A DNA stretch of 62,834 nt from CAZQRP01 sp964596125 (lineage in GTDB: Bacteria; Chloroflexota; Dehalococcoidia; GIF9; UBA5629), in contig CAZQRP010000020.1 of assembly GCA_964596125.1 (NCBI GenBank), positions 1 to 62,834 of the forward strand. The letters run 5' to 3'. The translations under genes and the position numbers were made by a program. The notes beneath the pieces were generated by a model, which saw only the letters and a list, made by a program, of their open reading frames with translations, ran no database searches and was not told the origin of the DNA. Positions 8,601-16,303 of the stretch are shown piece after piece; positions within the stretch are counted from its first letter, which is position 1; each line of letters starts with the position of its first letter.

Positions 8601-9201
8601 CCAAATGTAGCAGCAGCACCTGCCCTGTAGTAGCAGCATCACTGAAATCAGCGGTACCAACGAGTATATCCCGCTGCTCATTGTATTCCCCGTATGGCTT
8701 AGATATGTCGATGGACTGTACGGTGGTACCTGTCACTACACCCAGGTGGACATTTCCCCAGGTAACGCCACCATCTACAGATAAATAGAGAGCGCTGCCT
8801 CCGTCCGTTGCTACAGCTACAATAGCTGACTCATCTGGAGCGACGGCGATCTTTTCAACTGGCAAGGTGGCACCAGCAGCACCCAGGTAGCCAGAAATGT
8901 CTTCCCAGCGCAAGCCGCCGCTTAGCGAGCGGTATATCGTTGCCTGGCCTTCGTCAACAGCATAAAACACCGACTGGCCGATAGCAATATCACTGACATC
9001 AGAAGGATGGACCACAACATTGCCATTGGGTCCAGGCTTTTCAACATCTGTCCACAGGCAGTCTTGAAGTTGAGCTTGCGCCTCCACTGAGACGGGAGTC
9101 ATCCCTAGCAACATTATAATCAGACCTATATAAAAAATAACCAGTAGTTGAGTCTCATGACTCACCAACCAATTTCTACATAAGGTAGTTAATAAGCGCA
9201 T
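5608..9201 (-). CDS. Large secreted beta-propeller/Ig-repeat protein with C-terminal anchor
   Basis: A 1197-residue extracytoplasmic protein. An N-terminal hydrophobic segment (about 18-42) ends at VEAQA, a signal peptidase site. Residues about 45-510 and 690-880 contain repeats of BNR/sialidase or photosystem-stability-factor type (DGGVTWGNV, NDNGAHWSQV, DRGNAWEQC, SDGGSNYTQ), indicating one or two beta-propellers. Between them are two Ig-like modules of about 80 residues with near-identical text (SLQWNVTGATSVSI, TTTYTLTATN.FGS/VGS). The C-terminal third has two FN3-like domains ending YYWRVRA and YFWRVMA. A final membrane helix (about 1160-1182) is followed by basic and acidic residues, so it is anchored by its C-terminus. 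It is first in the export operon; it may sense or scaffold envelope components. No enzyme motif is visible. Confidence 0.8.
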   Translation of the reverse strand: MRLLTTLCRNWLVSHETQLLVIFYIGLIIMLLGMTPVSVEAQAQLQDCLWTDVEKPGPNGNVVVHPSDVSDIAIGQSVFYAVDEGQATIYRSLSGGLRWEDISGYLGAAGATLPVEKIAVAPDESAIVAVATDGGSALYLSVDGGVTWGNVHLGVVTGTTVQSIDISKPYGEYNEQRDILVGTADFSDAATTGQVLLLHLGSFVPSWKNLDIRVNPTTIGGDVSAVAFSPSYTDDLTIVAIASTGSDINPPNGKTYLCVGLNVDVVAGNVDWTSIAPLEIPPGLSVGDDLTVTHINGGLELPSNFSATGASGKSPLVYAFYTLYPAPGADPSNVYQIDLVTTTVTAFTGVGSRRYSSIALSGNKLLAGEMMPSGQFTVPVQISLNANSTAPAFTQTGYPYGQTDARVAWNSNVAYCGTSGDESGFSISNDNGAHWSQVGLIDTTVVLRDVAVAYSPKSIFITSTSITNVESVWRSAGEPFGASWGRMLVTDAVSSNLIVRISPYYRKDYTLYVTEAKTDLPVITSFTADPSTVFTGNPSNLQWNVTGATSVSISPGFPSVPASGTQAVSPAATTTYTLTATNGFGSVTASVTVTVVTIPGLPQIASFTANPGSIDIGQSSTLQWNVTGATSVSIDQDIGAVTLTGAITVYPVTTTTYTLTATNAVGSITAFTTVTVTPQTWVSHDRGNAWEQCYPPPGIIDFAVADKEVCYVALPDGNVAKSTTSGLFWDHAVSVELPEIAMLSLVDADTVFIGGNHGDVSYSSDGGSNYTQIPVAIPSDGPVQVVADTDYENNHILYAGSANSIYRWTIDVSSNWDTIRTTAAGRKISGIVAVDGILYSLWYTAAGSGAERSLQPQLSLALLEWDTLLAGAETARFDCIPTSLRYIATDREVILWTIDTTGDSDLMVYYDCLAWHGPDLTMSNDTVIGCDPATGRNQEVNFTWDAICADNRYQLQVAKDSGFAKMVFDSGDDYPFLLPSDILSPALVYSQGGGGTFPILQGVIVPALECGHTYYWRVRARAAVTSDIIRSPWSEVHAFTVKAGYQVATPYYGPQLLAPDNGCGCDCKTPACFSWTPLKETTAYRFELSANADMSTPLVSTTVKNTAYQYDGQLECNKNYFWRVMAIQPAPSEWSATFSFQVWAEQQPSPQPVVPEARTPLWVWMIMASGAILIVTIIILIVKNISNREEGVEENET

Positions 9202-9421
9202 CTGTCCATAACTTTATCAATGTTGATATGCCGGGTATTCAAGCATGGTTATAAAGGCTCCTGATTATCAGAAAAACAAAACTGCATGCTAAAAGTTGTG
9301 GATAATGTGATAAGTCGGTAGGAACTCCACAGCAAGAAATTGCCATTGACATAATGGCACTATTCAACGTTAACCATCCAGTTACCATCTTTCCTCGTCT
9401 TCTGATATCATTATTCATGCT

Positions 9422-9612
9422 TACCAGTAGTGTACAGGAGGCAAGAAACTATAGGACAGTGGTTGAAATCACCAAACAGAGCTTCATGCTGTGATTTCCG
9501 TCACTAATTAAAATGACATTTGTCATGGATAATTACGCCGATAAATGACTGCAGTTACATGCAATGAAAACGGTTATGGAGTATAAGAATACTATGGATA
9601 AAACAACACCAA
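9422..9612 (+). repeat. Duplicated regulatory segment, copy B, with palindromic site
   Basis: Counterpart of 1281-1472 (see that entry for shared blocks). Here the segment lies between the divergent export operon (first ATG at 9201) and the sensor kinase gene, and runs into the kinase's first codons. It contains ATGACA-TT-TGTCAT at 9513-9526, a 6-bp inverted repeat resembling half-site pairs bound by NarL/DesR-type response regulators. Duplication of the same site upstream of the lipoprotein gene suggests both exported-protein genes answer to the adjacent two-component system. Confidence 0.65.
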
Positions 9613-10835
9613 ATTCAGATGTGATACGCCTGATACGCTTTGCCGCTATTCTGTGGATTTGCTATCTAATTGTGTTAGCTTGCATAAACCAGGTCTTATG
9701 GACGCAGGCACCAAGAGGTCCACGCAGCGATATCCTTTATTATCTTTTAATACTTTTCATTTCTCTACTTTGTCTTGGTCTGACCTATTGGTCATGGATA
9801 CAAGAACGGCTTGGTCGAACATTCATTCCCGTAATAATTACTATCATTACTATAATACCAATTTTGGGCACCTGGGCACTGATTAAGTTTTACCCTCCTA
9901 GCCCGATGCTAGATACCCGGGGCTCAATCACGTTGCTACTTCCTTTCTTGCTTATCGGTTTTCTTCTGGTTGCCTGGCAATATAAATGGGTACATATGTT
10001 ACTGATTATTATTGGGATTGTTGGACTAAATCTGGGAATACTATTGTCATCTTCTCCGCCAGGTCCAGGACCCTTCAGAGGAGGCATTCATGTCAGTTTA
10101 ATTCAAGCGGTTACATTTCTAGCGGTAGGCTTTTCTATCAGCTACCTTGTAAACAGGTTGAGGAATCAACAGAAATTTCTTGAGGCAGCTAATATCAACC
10201 TCAAACACTATGCCAGCACGCTTGAGCAACTTACCACGAGCCGAGAGCGAAACCGTCTGGCAAGGGAGTTGCACGATACTCTGGCTCATACGCTGAGTGG
10301 TTTGTCTGTCCAATTAGAAACAGTAAAAGCGTATTGGGACGTTGATCCAAAGGCGGCACATTCGCTGCTGGAGCAATCTTCAGCAGCGGCCCATTCAGGA
10401 CTGGAGGAAACCCGCCGGGCATTGAAAGCACTACGTGCCAGTCCTCTGGATGATTTAGGTCTAGTAGAAGCAATAAATACAATGGTAAAGGAGACAGCAG
10501 CACGCACCGATCTAGCTCTAGACTTATCTGTAATGGATGAGATACCGGCTTTATCACCCGATGTAGAGCAGTGCATTTATCGGGTAGCACAAGAGGCAAT
10601 CATCAATGTGGTGAACCATGCTAATGCGAAAAATTTATTGGTCAGATTAGAATTTATAGACGAAAAACTGACTCTTATTGTGCATGATGATGGCATCGGA
10701 TTTGACATGGATAAGAGCAACAATACAAAACATTTTGGGTTGGTGGGAATGAGAGAACGGACTCAGTTAATCAATGGTGAACTCAATATCATAAGTGAGC
10801 CAGGACATGGAACAACAATACAGTTGACTACGTAA
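9564..10835 (+). CDS. Sensor histidine kinase, NarL/DesK type
   Basis: A 423-residue membrane kinase. About six hydrophobic helices occupy residues 21-43, 58-76, 88-106, 121-138, 143-160 and 178-196, with almost no extracellular domain, so it belongs to the intramembrane-sensing DesK/LiaS-like group. A short coiled coil follows, then a HisKA_3 box SRERNRLARELHDTLAHTL with phospho-acceptor H237. The ATPase domain shows EAIINVVNHANA (N box), DDGIGFD and GHGTT. Start choice is uncertain: ATG 9564, 9576 and 9594 are all in frame and only the last codons are conserved in the truncated copy at 1425. It phosphorylates the response regulator encoded immediately downstream; divergent position suggests control of the export operon. 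Confidence 0.9.
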   Translation: MKTVMEYKNTMDKTTPNSDVIRLIRFAAILWICYLIVLACINQVLWTQAPRGPRSDILYYLLILFISLLCLGLTYWSWIQERLGRTFIPVIITIITIIPILGTWALIKFYPPSPMLDTRGSITLLLPFLLIGFLLVAWQYKWVHMLLIIIGIVGLNLGILLSSSPPGPGPFRGGIHVSLIQAVTFLAVGFSISYLVNRLRNQQKFLEAANINLKHYASTLEQLTTSRERNRLARELHDTLAHTLSGLSVQLETVKAYWDVDPKAAHSLLEQSSAAAHSGLEETRRALKALRASPLDDLGLVEAINTMVKETAARTDLALDLSVMDEIPALSPDVEQCIYRVAQEAIINVVNHANAKNLLVRLEFIDEKLTLIVHDDGIGFDMDKSNNTKHFGLVGMRERTQLINGELNIISEPGHGTTIQLTT

Positions 10836-10850
10836 TTAGGAGGACTAGCC

Positions 10851-11486
10851 ACGAAAGTAATTATATGCGACGACCAGGCAATCGTTAGAGATGGTCTGGA
10901 AATGCTACTTAAATTAGAACCGGACATCGAAGTCATTGGAACGGCTGAAGATGGAGCTGCCGCTGTCGAGATGGTGGCCAAAAAAACACCCGACCTGATC
11001 TTGATGGACTTAAAGATGCCGATCATGAACGGCATTGAAGCAACCAGGCAAATACGAACGAAGTATCCTGCAGTTAAAGTCCTTGTGTTGACCACTTACG
11101 ACGACGACGAATGGGTATTTGATGCTGTGCAGGCAGGCGCATCTGGGTATCTGTTAAAGGATACGCCTCGTGATGAAGTCCTCAAGGCAATTAGGGGGAC
11201 GGTAAACGGTAAAGCATATGTCGATCCTTCTATAGCAGGTAAAGTACTGCGTCAGGCTTCCAGTCATCAAACCGAGCCACCCACATTGATTACAAGCAAA
11301 CTGACCAGCCGGGAAATAGAGGTATTGCGTTTACTGGCGAAGGGCTTGAATAATACAGATATCGCAAACCGGCTATTTTTATCGGAGGGCACGGTACGGA
11401 ATCACGTAAGTGCTATCCTGGCAAAGTTGGGCGTCTCCGATCGAACTCAAGCAGTGGTTATTGCAATCCAACATGGGTTGAAGTGA
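10851..11486 (+). CDS. NarL/LuxR-family response regulator, probable ACG start
   Basis: A 211-residue regulator with a receiver domain and a LuxR-type HTH. The receiver begins KVIICDDQAIVRDGLEM, with acidic pair D7-D8, phospho-acceptor D53 in LILMDLKMP, a conserved T in LVLTTYD and K in YLLKDT. The HTH is LTSREIEVLRLLAKGLNNTDIA then SEGTVRNHV. No ATG, GTG or TTG lies between the kinase stop (10833-10835, same frame) and Met at 10902, and starting at 10902 would delete the acidic pocket. ACG at 10851-10853 follows a perfect AGGAGG (10838-10843) with 7-nt spacing, so translation very likely starts there, or ACG is a sequence error for ATG. Partner of the kinase just upstream. Confidence 0.9.
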   Translation, partial: TKVIICDDQAIVRDGLEMLLKLEPDIEVIGTAEDGAAAVEMVAKKTPDLILMDLKMPIMNGIEATRQIRTKYPAVKVLVLTTYDDDEWVFDAVQAGASGYLLKDTPRDEVLKAIRGTVNGKAYVDPSIAGKVLRQASSHQTEPPTLITSKLTSREIEVLRLLAKGLNNTDIANRLFLSEGTVRNHVSAILAKLGVSDRTQAVVIAIQHGLK

Positions 11487-11817
11487 AATTTAATCCCAAC
11501 TAGTCAAAATTTATCTTTTAATCATGGCGTCACAGGCTCGAGACCTATACGACCCATCCAAACTCGATAATTCATTGCCAGTTTAAAGCCTCAGAAAACT
11601 GCCTGAATAATCCAGTGGTTTTTCTTTCTAGCTTATTTTGACTTCAATAGAACCCTTACGCTCAACAAGTGTAATTCTGTTCATCATACTATGGACTATA
11701 TAATAATTTTTAGTATAACTGATGCCATGCCGATATTTTAATGTGAACCTCAGGAAACGCCTAGAATGATTACTATATTCCATAGTATCTCATATAGTTG
11801 AAACGCATATTATAATA
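11487..11817. other. Intergenic region before the cobalamin operon
   Basis: About 330 AT-rich bases separate the response regulator gene from the cobalamin promoter. I see no convincing gene; the longest item is an 18-codon minus-strand frame starting at 11690 (MNRITLVERKGSIEVKIS), without family resemblance. No clear terminator for the two-component operon is visible. Confidence 0.5.
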
Positions 11818-11846
11818 TTGACTTCTGATACACTTCTTGGTAATCT
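11818..11846 (+). promoter_or_regulatory. Sigma-70-type promoter of the cobalamin operon
   Basis: TTGACT (11818-11823), 17-nt spacer, TAATCT (11841-11846). Transcription would begin near 11853, just upstream of the riboswitch's first stem at 11867. The spacing and position support it as the operon promoter. Confidence 0.65.
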
Positions 11847-11866
11847 GTAGTCAAACTGAATAGCTT

Positions 11867-11965
11867 ACAAGGCGTCCGAAGGTAACCGAAGGCTTAATAG
11901 GAGTGCAAGTCGGTGTAATTCCGACACAGTCCCGCCTGCTGTAATAGTCAGAACACCAGCCTTGT
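11867..11965 (+). promoter_or_regulatory. Cobalamin riboswitch
   Basis: The closing stem is ACAAGGC (11867-11873) paired with GCCTTGT (11959-11965). Inside lie the family hallmarks: TAATAGGAGTGCAAG, then CGGTGTAATTCCGACACAG, then TCCCGC...CTGTAATAGTC and AGAACACCAGCC, the conserved core and B12-box region of cobalamin aptamers. It sits in the 5' leader of a seven-gene cobalamin synthesis operon and is followed by an intrinsic terminator at 12021. By established behaviour of the class, cobalamin binding should favour termination and shut down synthesis. Confidence 0.92.
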
Positions 11966-12020
11966 CAGTTAAAACTACCTCCGCGGAGTAAGGGGGTGGG
12001 ATTTATTATATTAACAAATC

Positions 12021-12054
12021 CCTCTGCTCTGCGGAGCAGAGGATTTATTTTTTT
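12021..12054 (+). terminator. Riboswitch-controlled intrinsic terminator
   Basis: Perfect 9-bp stem CCTCTGCTC (12021-12029) / GAGCAGAGG (12034-12042) with a TGCG loop, followed by ATTTATTTTTTTAC. Immediately upstream, GGGATTT (11998-12004) can pair with AAATCCC (12016-12022), overlapping the terminator's first two bases, and could serve as a competing antiterminator arm. This arrangement makes a transcription-attenuation switch. Confidence 0.85.
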
Positions 12055-12238
12055 ACAGTTAATTTGAGGATTTAGCAACGAGTCAATACGTGCGAAATTA
12101 CTTCACTATTTTATTATCTCTGTTGGTTCTCATTTGCCTGAGGTGAACTTCGAAGTCACCCTCTGGTACTATAGTCGACGGCCCTGATAAAAAAGTAAGT
12201 ATCTGAAAAATGCCGGAATAAACTACATCAGCGTTAGC
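12055..12238 (+). other. Leader between terminator and cbiB, with hairpin and tiny frame
   Basis: The 184 bases past the terminator hold a near-perfect hairpin, GGTGAACTTCGAAGTCACC at 12142-12160 (one bulged A). A tiny frame from GTG 12090 to TGA 12144-12146 would encode an 18-residue hydrophobic peptide (RNYFTILLSLLVLICLR); its ribosome site is poor, so I doubt it is translated. The hairpin may stabilise or regulate the mRNA. Confidence 0.3.
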
Positions 12239-13177
12239 ATGAACGTAATGCACATTATAGTTATCCTTGCCGTGGCTCTCATTATAGATATTGCCTTTGG
12301 TGAGCTATCTAATACCTGGCATCCTGTGGCCTGGCTGGGCAAGCTCATATCTCTTGAGATGAAGGCGGCACCCGGAAGAGGCAAGTTAACACAGTTGGCG
12401 TTCGGTACTGCCGTCGTTCTAATCACCGTAGTAATAATTACGGCTCTTGCTTATTTCCTGGTCAGCTTTCTAAAAGAGATGACCACAATACTTTACCTTG
12501 TTATAACCGGAGTATTACTCAAGTTTACCTTTTCCCTTCGCGGGCTGAAACAAGCTGTAGTAAAAGTACAAAGATACCTCTCTCAAAACAACCTGGCCGA
12601 AGCACGTATCAGCATAAAAGCTCTTGTCAGTCGTGACACTGCTTCTCTTAATAAAAGCCAACTAGTATCGGCTACGGTCGAGTCCATAGCGGAAAGCAGT
12701 TGCGATAGCTTTATAGCTCCGCTATTTTACTTTCTATTTTTGGGAATTCCCGGAGCAATAGCATACCGGATAATCAACACCTTCGATGCCATGATCGGTT
12801 ATCATGGAGAATGGGAGCATCTGGGAAAGTTTGCCGCCCGGCTCGATGATGCGGCTAATTTCATTCCTGCCCGGATTACTGCCATGATAATCGTCCTTGC
12901 TGCCTGGATTTGCGGGAAGAACACGTCGCAAGCCTGGTATGTTATGCTCCGCGACCACAAGAAAACGCAGAGTCCCAATGCCGGCTGGACTATGAGCGCT
13001 ATCGCCGGTGCCCTTGAAGTACAACTGGAGAAAGCAGGCTATTATAAATTGGGCGACAAACACCACTCCTTATCACTGAACACCATAGATGGTTCTATAC
13101 AAGTGATAATGATGGTAGCCCTCATCTGGAGCCTGCTGTTCATCGCAGCTCAGGTTATATATTATGTTGCAACCTAA
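12239..13177 (+). CDS. cbiB: Adenosylcobinamide-phosphate synthase CbiB
   Basis: A 312-residue integral membrane enzyme that joins aminopropanol (phosphate) to adenosylcobyric acid to make adenosylcobinamide (phosphate). The N-terminus IDIAFGELSNTWHPVAWLGKLI corresponds to the family signature (DxxxGEPPxxxHPVxxMGxxI). Further conserved blocks are RDTASLNKSQLVSATVESIAES, FYFLFLGIPGAIAYRIINTFDAMIGY and FAARLDDAANFIPAR. About five membrane helices are present. Start ATG 12239 lacks a clear ribosome site; ATG 12248 is an alternative. Its end overlaps cobD by 14 bases. It is the first gene after the riboswitch and so directly cobalamin-regulated. Confidence 0.95.
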   Translation: MNVMHIIVILAVALIIDIAFGELSNTWHPVAWLGKLISLEMKAAPGRGKLTQLAFGTAVVLITVVIITALAYFLVSFLKEMTTILYLVITGVLLKFTFSLRGLKQAVVKVQRYLSQNNLAEARISIKALVSRDTASLNKSQLVSATVESIAESSCDSFIAPLFYFLFLGIPGAIAYRIINTFDAMIGYHGEWEHLGKFAARLDDAANFIPARITAMIIVLAAWICGKNTSQAWYVMLRDHKKTQSPNAGWTMSAIAGALEVQLEKAGYYKLGDKHHSLSLNTIDGSIQVIMMVALIWSLLFIAAQVIYYVAT

Positions 13178-14264
13178 GCCGAATATAAATCAACTCATCC
13201 CCTGCACGCATGGTGGAATTGACTACAGTGAGATTCTAAACGTCGGCATTTCCACTGATGCCGTCCTTGATTTCAGCGTTAACTGTAATCCATTTGGTCC
13301 CCCACCAAATATACTGGAGGAAGCCCTGTGCAATGCATCAATCGATAGCTATCCAGATTCCGAATCCACAGAACTGAGACAGGTGCTGGCAGCAAAGCTA
13401 AATATCTCCCCAGGCAATCTCTTGATAGGCAGTGGCTCGACTGAGCTGATACGACTAATAACAACAGCTTATTTCAGCCCCGAAGACTCGGTTCTTATTC
13501 CACAACCTACGTACGGAGAATACGAGATAGCCTGCCAGCTTGTAGATGCCCAGGTAGTGAAACAATCGGCATTGACGGAGATAAACTTTCAACTAAATAT
13601 AAAAAAGACAGCAGAACTGATGAAAAAATTCAAACCTAAAGGTATCTTTCTGTGCAATCCTAACAATCCTACCGGACAATACCTGGCCAAAGAAGATGTT
13701 GAAGAAATTCTATCAATCGCCAGAGAAAGCCTGGTAATTCTTGATGAAGCTTACATTGCATTCACTGAAAATGCCTGGAGATCTCTAGACCTGCTAAAAT
13801 CAGACAACCTGGTTATCCTTCGTTCGATGACCAAAGACTATGGTTTGGCTGGCCTACGCCTTGGATTTGCTATAGCAGATCAGTCAATCATCTCCACATT
13901 GAAACTGGTCCGGCCGCCATGGAATGTTACTGCTGTTGCCCAGAAAGCAGGGATTCTAGCCCTGAAAGCAGATGTTTATATTGAGGAGTGTGGGAATAAG
14001 ATTCAAGAAGCAAAGACTTTTTTAACAGAAGAGCTGGCTCGTATTGGCCTATCTGTGATACCATCGCAGACCAATTTTTTCCTGGTTAAAGTAAACAGTG
14101 CAGCCCAATTCAGACAGGTATTGCTGAAAAAAGGAATCTTAGTCCGTGACTGTACCTCCTTCGGACTGCCGGACTATATACGCCTGGCACCACGCACCCT
14201 GCCTGAATGTCAGAAGCTTATCTCCGCTATAATAGAGTCAGGAGTCTACAGCCATGCCAGCTAA
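13164..14264 (+). CDS. cobD: Threonine-phosphate decarboxylase CobD
   Basis: A 366-residue PLP enzyme of the class I/II aminotransferase fold that decarboxylates L-threonine-O-3-phosphate to aminopropanol phosphate, the linker of cobalamin. It begins with the family text HGGIDYSEIL...DFSVNCNPFGPP. Motifs CNPNNPTGQYL (164-174), DEAYIAF (194-200) and RSMTKDYGLAGLRLGFA place the PLP lysine at K224. The fold is shared with histidinol-phosphate aminotransferase, but the N-terminus and its location between cbiB and cobyric acid synthase identify CobD. It overlaps cbiB by 14 bases and cobQ by 11, so the genes are translationally coupled. Confidence 0.93.
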   Translation: MLQPKPNINQLIPCTHGGIDYSEILNVGISTDAVLDFSVNCNPFGPPPNILEEALCNASIDSYPDSESTELRQVLAAKLNISPGNLLIGSGSTELIRLITTAYFSPEDSVLIPQPTYGEYEIACQLVDAQVVKQSALTEINFQLNIKKTAELMKKFKPKGIFLCNPNNPTGQYLAKEDVEEILSIARESLVILDEAYIAFTENAWRSLDLLKSDNLVILRSMTKDYGLAGLRLGFAIADQSIISTLKLVRPPWNVTAVAQKAGILALKADVYIEECGNKIQEAKTFLTEELARIGLSVIPSQTNFFLVKVNSAAQFRQVLLKKGILVRDCTSFGLPDYIRLAPRTLPECQKLISAIIESGVYSHAS

Positions 14265-15774
14265 GACTGTGATGATACAGGGCACAGCTTCTTCAGTAGG
14301 GAAGAGTATTATTGTTACTGCCCTATGCCGCATTTTTCGACAGGACGGCTTCAAGGTAGCGCCATTTAAAGCTCAGAACATGGCTCTAAATTCCTTTGTC
14401 ACCAGGGAAGGCGGTGAAATTGGACGGGCGCAAGCAGTACAGGCTGAGGCAGCCGGTATTGAGCCATCAATCCACATGAACCCTGTCCTGTTAAAACCGG
14501 AGGCAAATGCCAAGTCACAGGTCATTGTACTTGGTAAAGTAGCCAGAAGGCTTGAGGCCAGCCAGTATTACCAGTACACTGAGTACCTATCAGGTATTAT
14601 CGAGGACTCTTTAAACCGGCTACGCACATCCTATGACGTCGTGGTCATCGAAGGAGCAGGCAGCCCGGCTGAAATAAATCTGAAAGAGAGGGAGATAGTG
14701 AATATGCGGATAGCCAGAATGGCCGGCGCTCCCGTATTCCTGGTGGGTGATATCGACCGTGGCGGTGTTTTTGCATCCGTAGTTGGCACCCTTGAACTGC
14801 TTACCCAAGAAGAACGCGACCTTATCAGGGGAATTATTATCAATAAGTTCCGCGGTGACCTCGGGCTATTAAAGCCAGGCCTTGACTTCCTCGAGAAGCG
14901 CTCTGGCAAGCCCGTTCTGGGAGTGATCCCCTATTTCCGCGGCATCAGCATTGCACAAGAGGACTCAGTCTACCTTGAAGAAAGGCGGACAGGCTCGTGC
15001 AATGGAAACATCAATATTGCAGTTATATACTTACCACACATTTCAAACTATGACGATTTCGATCCTCTGGAGGAACAGGATTGCACAGTCCGCTACATAA
15101 CTGAACCTTCCGAGCTCGATACATCAGATTTAATCATACTACCCGGCACCAAAAGTACGATTGCCGACCTGATATATGTGCAACAACACGGTTTAGCCCA
15201 GGCTATTATCCAACGAGCTAAATCGGGCATCCCTGTAATAGGCATCTGTGGCGGCTATCAAATGCTGGGCAAACGAATCAATGATCCCGACCATGTCGAG
15301 TCCAACGAAGATAGCATAGCCGGTCTGGGACTTCTCGATAACGAAACGTTTTTTAATAAGGACAAAACAACCACTCAAATCAAAGCACGGGTAACTGCCG
15401 ACAATGGTTTATTACAGGGATCGAAGGGGATAGAGATTACGGGTTACGAGATTCACATGGGCCAGACTGAAAGTCAAAACTACATCCCTGTTTTTAATGT
15501 CCTGGAAACACCCGAGGGTAGGACTGATTATTTTGAAGGTGCTGTCGATAGCAGTGGCTGGACATTCGGCACGTACATTCACGGCTTGTTTCACAACACT
15601 GACTTCACGCAAGCTCTTCTTAATAGCCTGCGACAAAACCGTGGTCTACCATCAGCCATCACTGTTTCAACCACTAGACAGGAGCACTATAATAAATTAG
15701 CCGATATAATAAGGCAAAACCTCGATATGTCCCGAGTAAAGAACATAGTCCTGGGAAGGAATTATCATGACTGA
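14254..15774 (+). CDS. cobQ: Cobyric acid synthase
   Basis: A 506-residue glutamine-dependent amidotransferase (CobQ/CbiP) that amidates four side chains of adenosylcobyrinate a,c-diamide. The N-terminal dethiobiotin-synthetase-like domain has P-loop GTASSVGKS (about 10-18) and the hallmark KAQNMALNSFVTREGGEIGRAQAVQAEAA. The C-terminal class I glutaminase-like domain contains GICGGYQMLG with the nucleophilic Cys and the His of IHGLFHN. Length is normal. It overlaps cobD upstream and cobO downstream. In this operon it acts before CbiB and, with CobO, prepares the adenosylated corrinoid; this implies a supply of cobyrinic acid or its diamide, since no ring-building genes are in the window. Confidence 0.96.
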   Translation: MPAKTVMIQGTASSVGKSIIVTALCRIFRQDGFKVAPFKAQNMALNSFVTREGGEIGRAQAVQAEAAGIEPSIHMNPVLLKPEANAKSQVIVLGKVARRLEASQYYQYTEYLSGIIEDSLNRLRTSYDVVVIEGAGSPAEINLKEREIVNMRIARMAGAPVFLVGDIDRGGVFASVVGTLELLTQEERDLIRGIIINKFRGDLGLLKPGLDFLEKRSGKPVLGVIPYFRGISIAQEDSVYLEERRTGSCNGNINIAVIYLPHISNYDDFDPLEEQDCTVRYITEPSELDTSDLIILPGTKSTIADLIYVQQHGLAQAIIQRAKSGIPVIGICGGYQMLGKRINDPDHVESNEDSIAGLGLLDNETFFNKDKTTTQIKARVTADNGLLQGSKGIEITGYEIHMGQTESQNYIPVFNVLETPEGRTDYFEGAVDSSGWTFGTYIHGLFHNTDFTQALLNSLRQNRGLPSAITVSTTRQEHYNKLADIIRQNLDMSRVKNIVLGRNYHD

Positions 15775-16291
15775 AAAAACTTCCAAAGGTCTTATTTACG
15801 TATTCACCGGTGACGGTAAAGGAAAAACTACTGCCGCCCTGGGCCTGGCGATAAGAGCTGTTGGACATGATATGAAGGTAGCCTTTATTCAGTTTATCAA
15901 AGGTATACCTAGTGGTGAGTTTCTTTATATGTCAAAGCATCATCCATTTGATATTGTCCAGATAAGCTCAGGTAATAGCTTTTCCAAATCAATGGAACAG
16001 TTAGGACAGGAAGCACAACTCACTTTTGATTACGCAAAGAAAGAAATCCTTAGCGGGAAATATAACGTGGTTGTTCTGGATGAGGTATTCGTAGCTATTA
16101 GTAAAGGCCTAATAAGCACCGAACAGGTATTGGACCTGCTTGATGAAAAGCCGGACCCGGTTGAGTTGATTTTAACCGGGCGGGGCGCACCGGCAGAAAT
16201 AATTGAGCGAGCCGATTTAGTCACCGAAATGCACATGATTAAACACCCATTCACTAAAGGAATTACAGGTAGGCGTGGCATAGAATACTAA
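15767..16291 (+). CDS. cobO: Corrinoid adenosyltransferase, CobA/CobO type
   Basis: A 174-residue enzyme that transfers the adenosyl group of ATP to Co(I) corrinoids. The P-loop GDGKGKTTAALGLAIRAVGH (about 15-34), IQFIKG, VVLDEVFVAISKGLI and LILTGRGAPAEIIERADLVTEM are characteristic of the BtuR/CobA/CobO family, as is HPFTKGITGRRGIEY at the end. It overlaps cobQ by 8 bases and is followed 12 bases later by cobT. It supports both de novo synthesis and salvage of cobalamin. Confidence 0.96.
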   Translation: MTEKTSKGLIYVFTGDGKGKTTAALGLAIRAVGHDMKVAFIQFIKGIPSGEFLYMSKHHPFDIVQISSGNSFSKSMEQLGQEAQLTFDYAKKEILSGKYNVVVLDEVFVAISKGLISTEQVLDLLDEKPDPVELILTGRGAPAEIIERADLVTEMHMIKHPFTKGITGRRGIEY

Positions 16292-16303
16292 AGGGGGTGC
16301 GTT

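Noticed and set aside
12090..12146. 18-residue hydrophobic leader peptide after the riboswitch
   Set aside because: GTG start lacks a properly placed ribosome site; the riboswitch already explains regulation.
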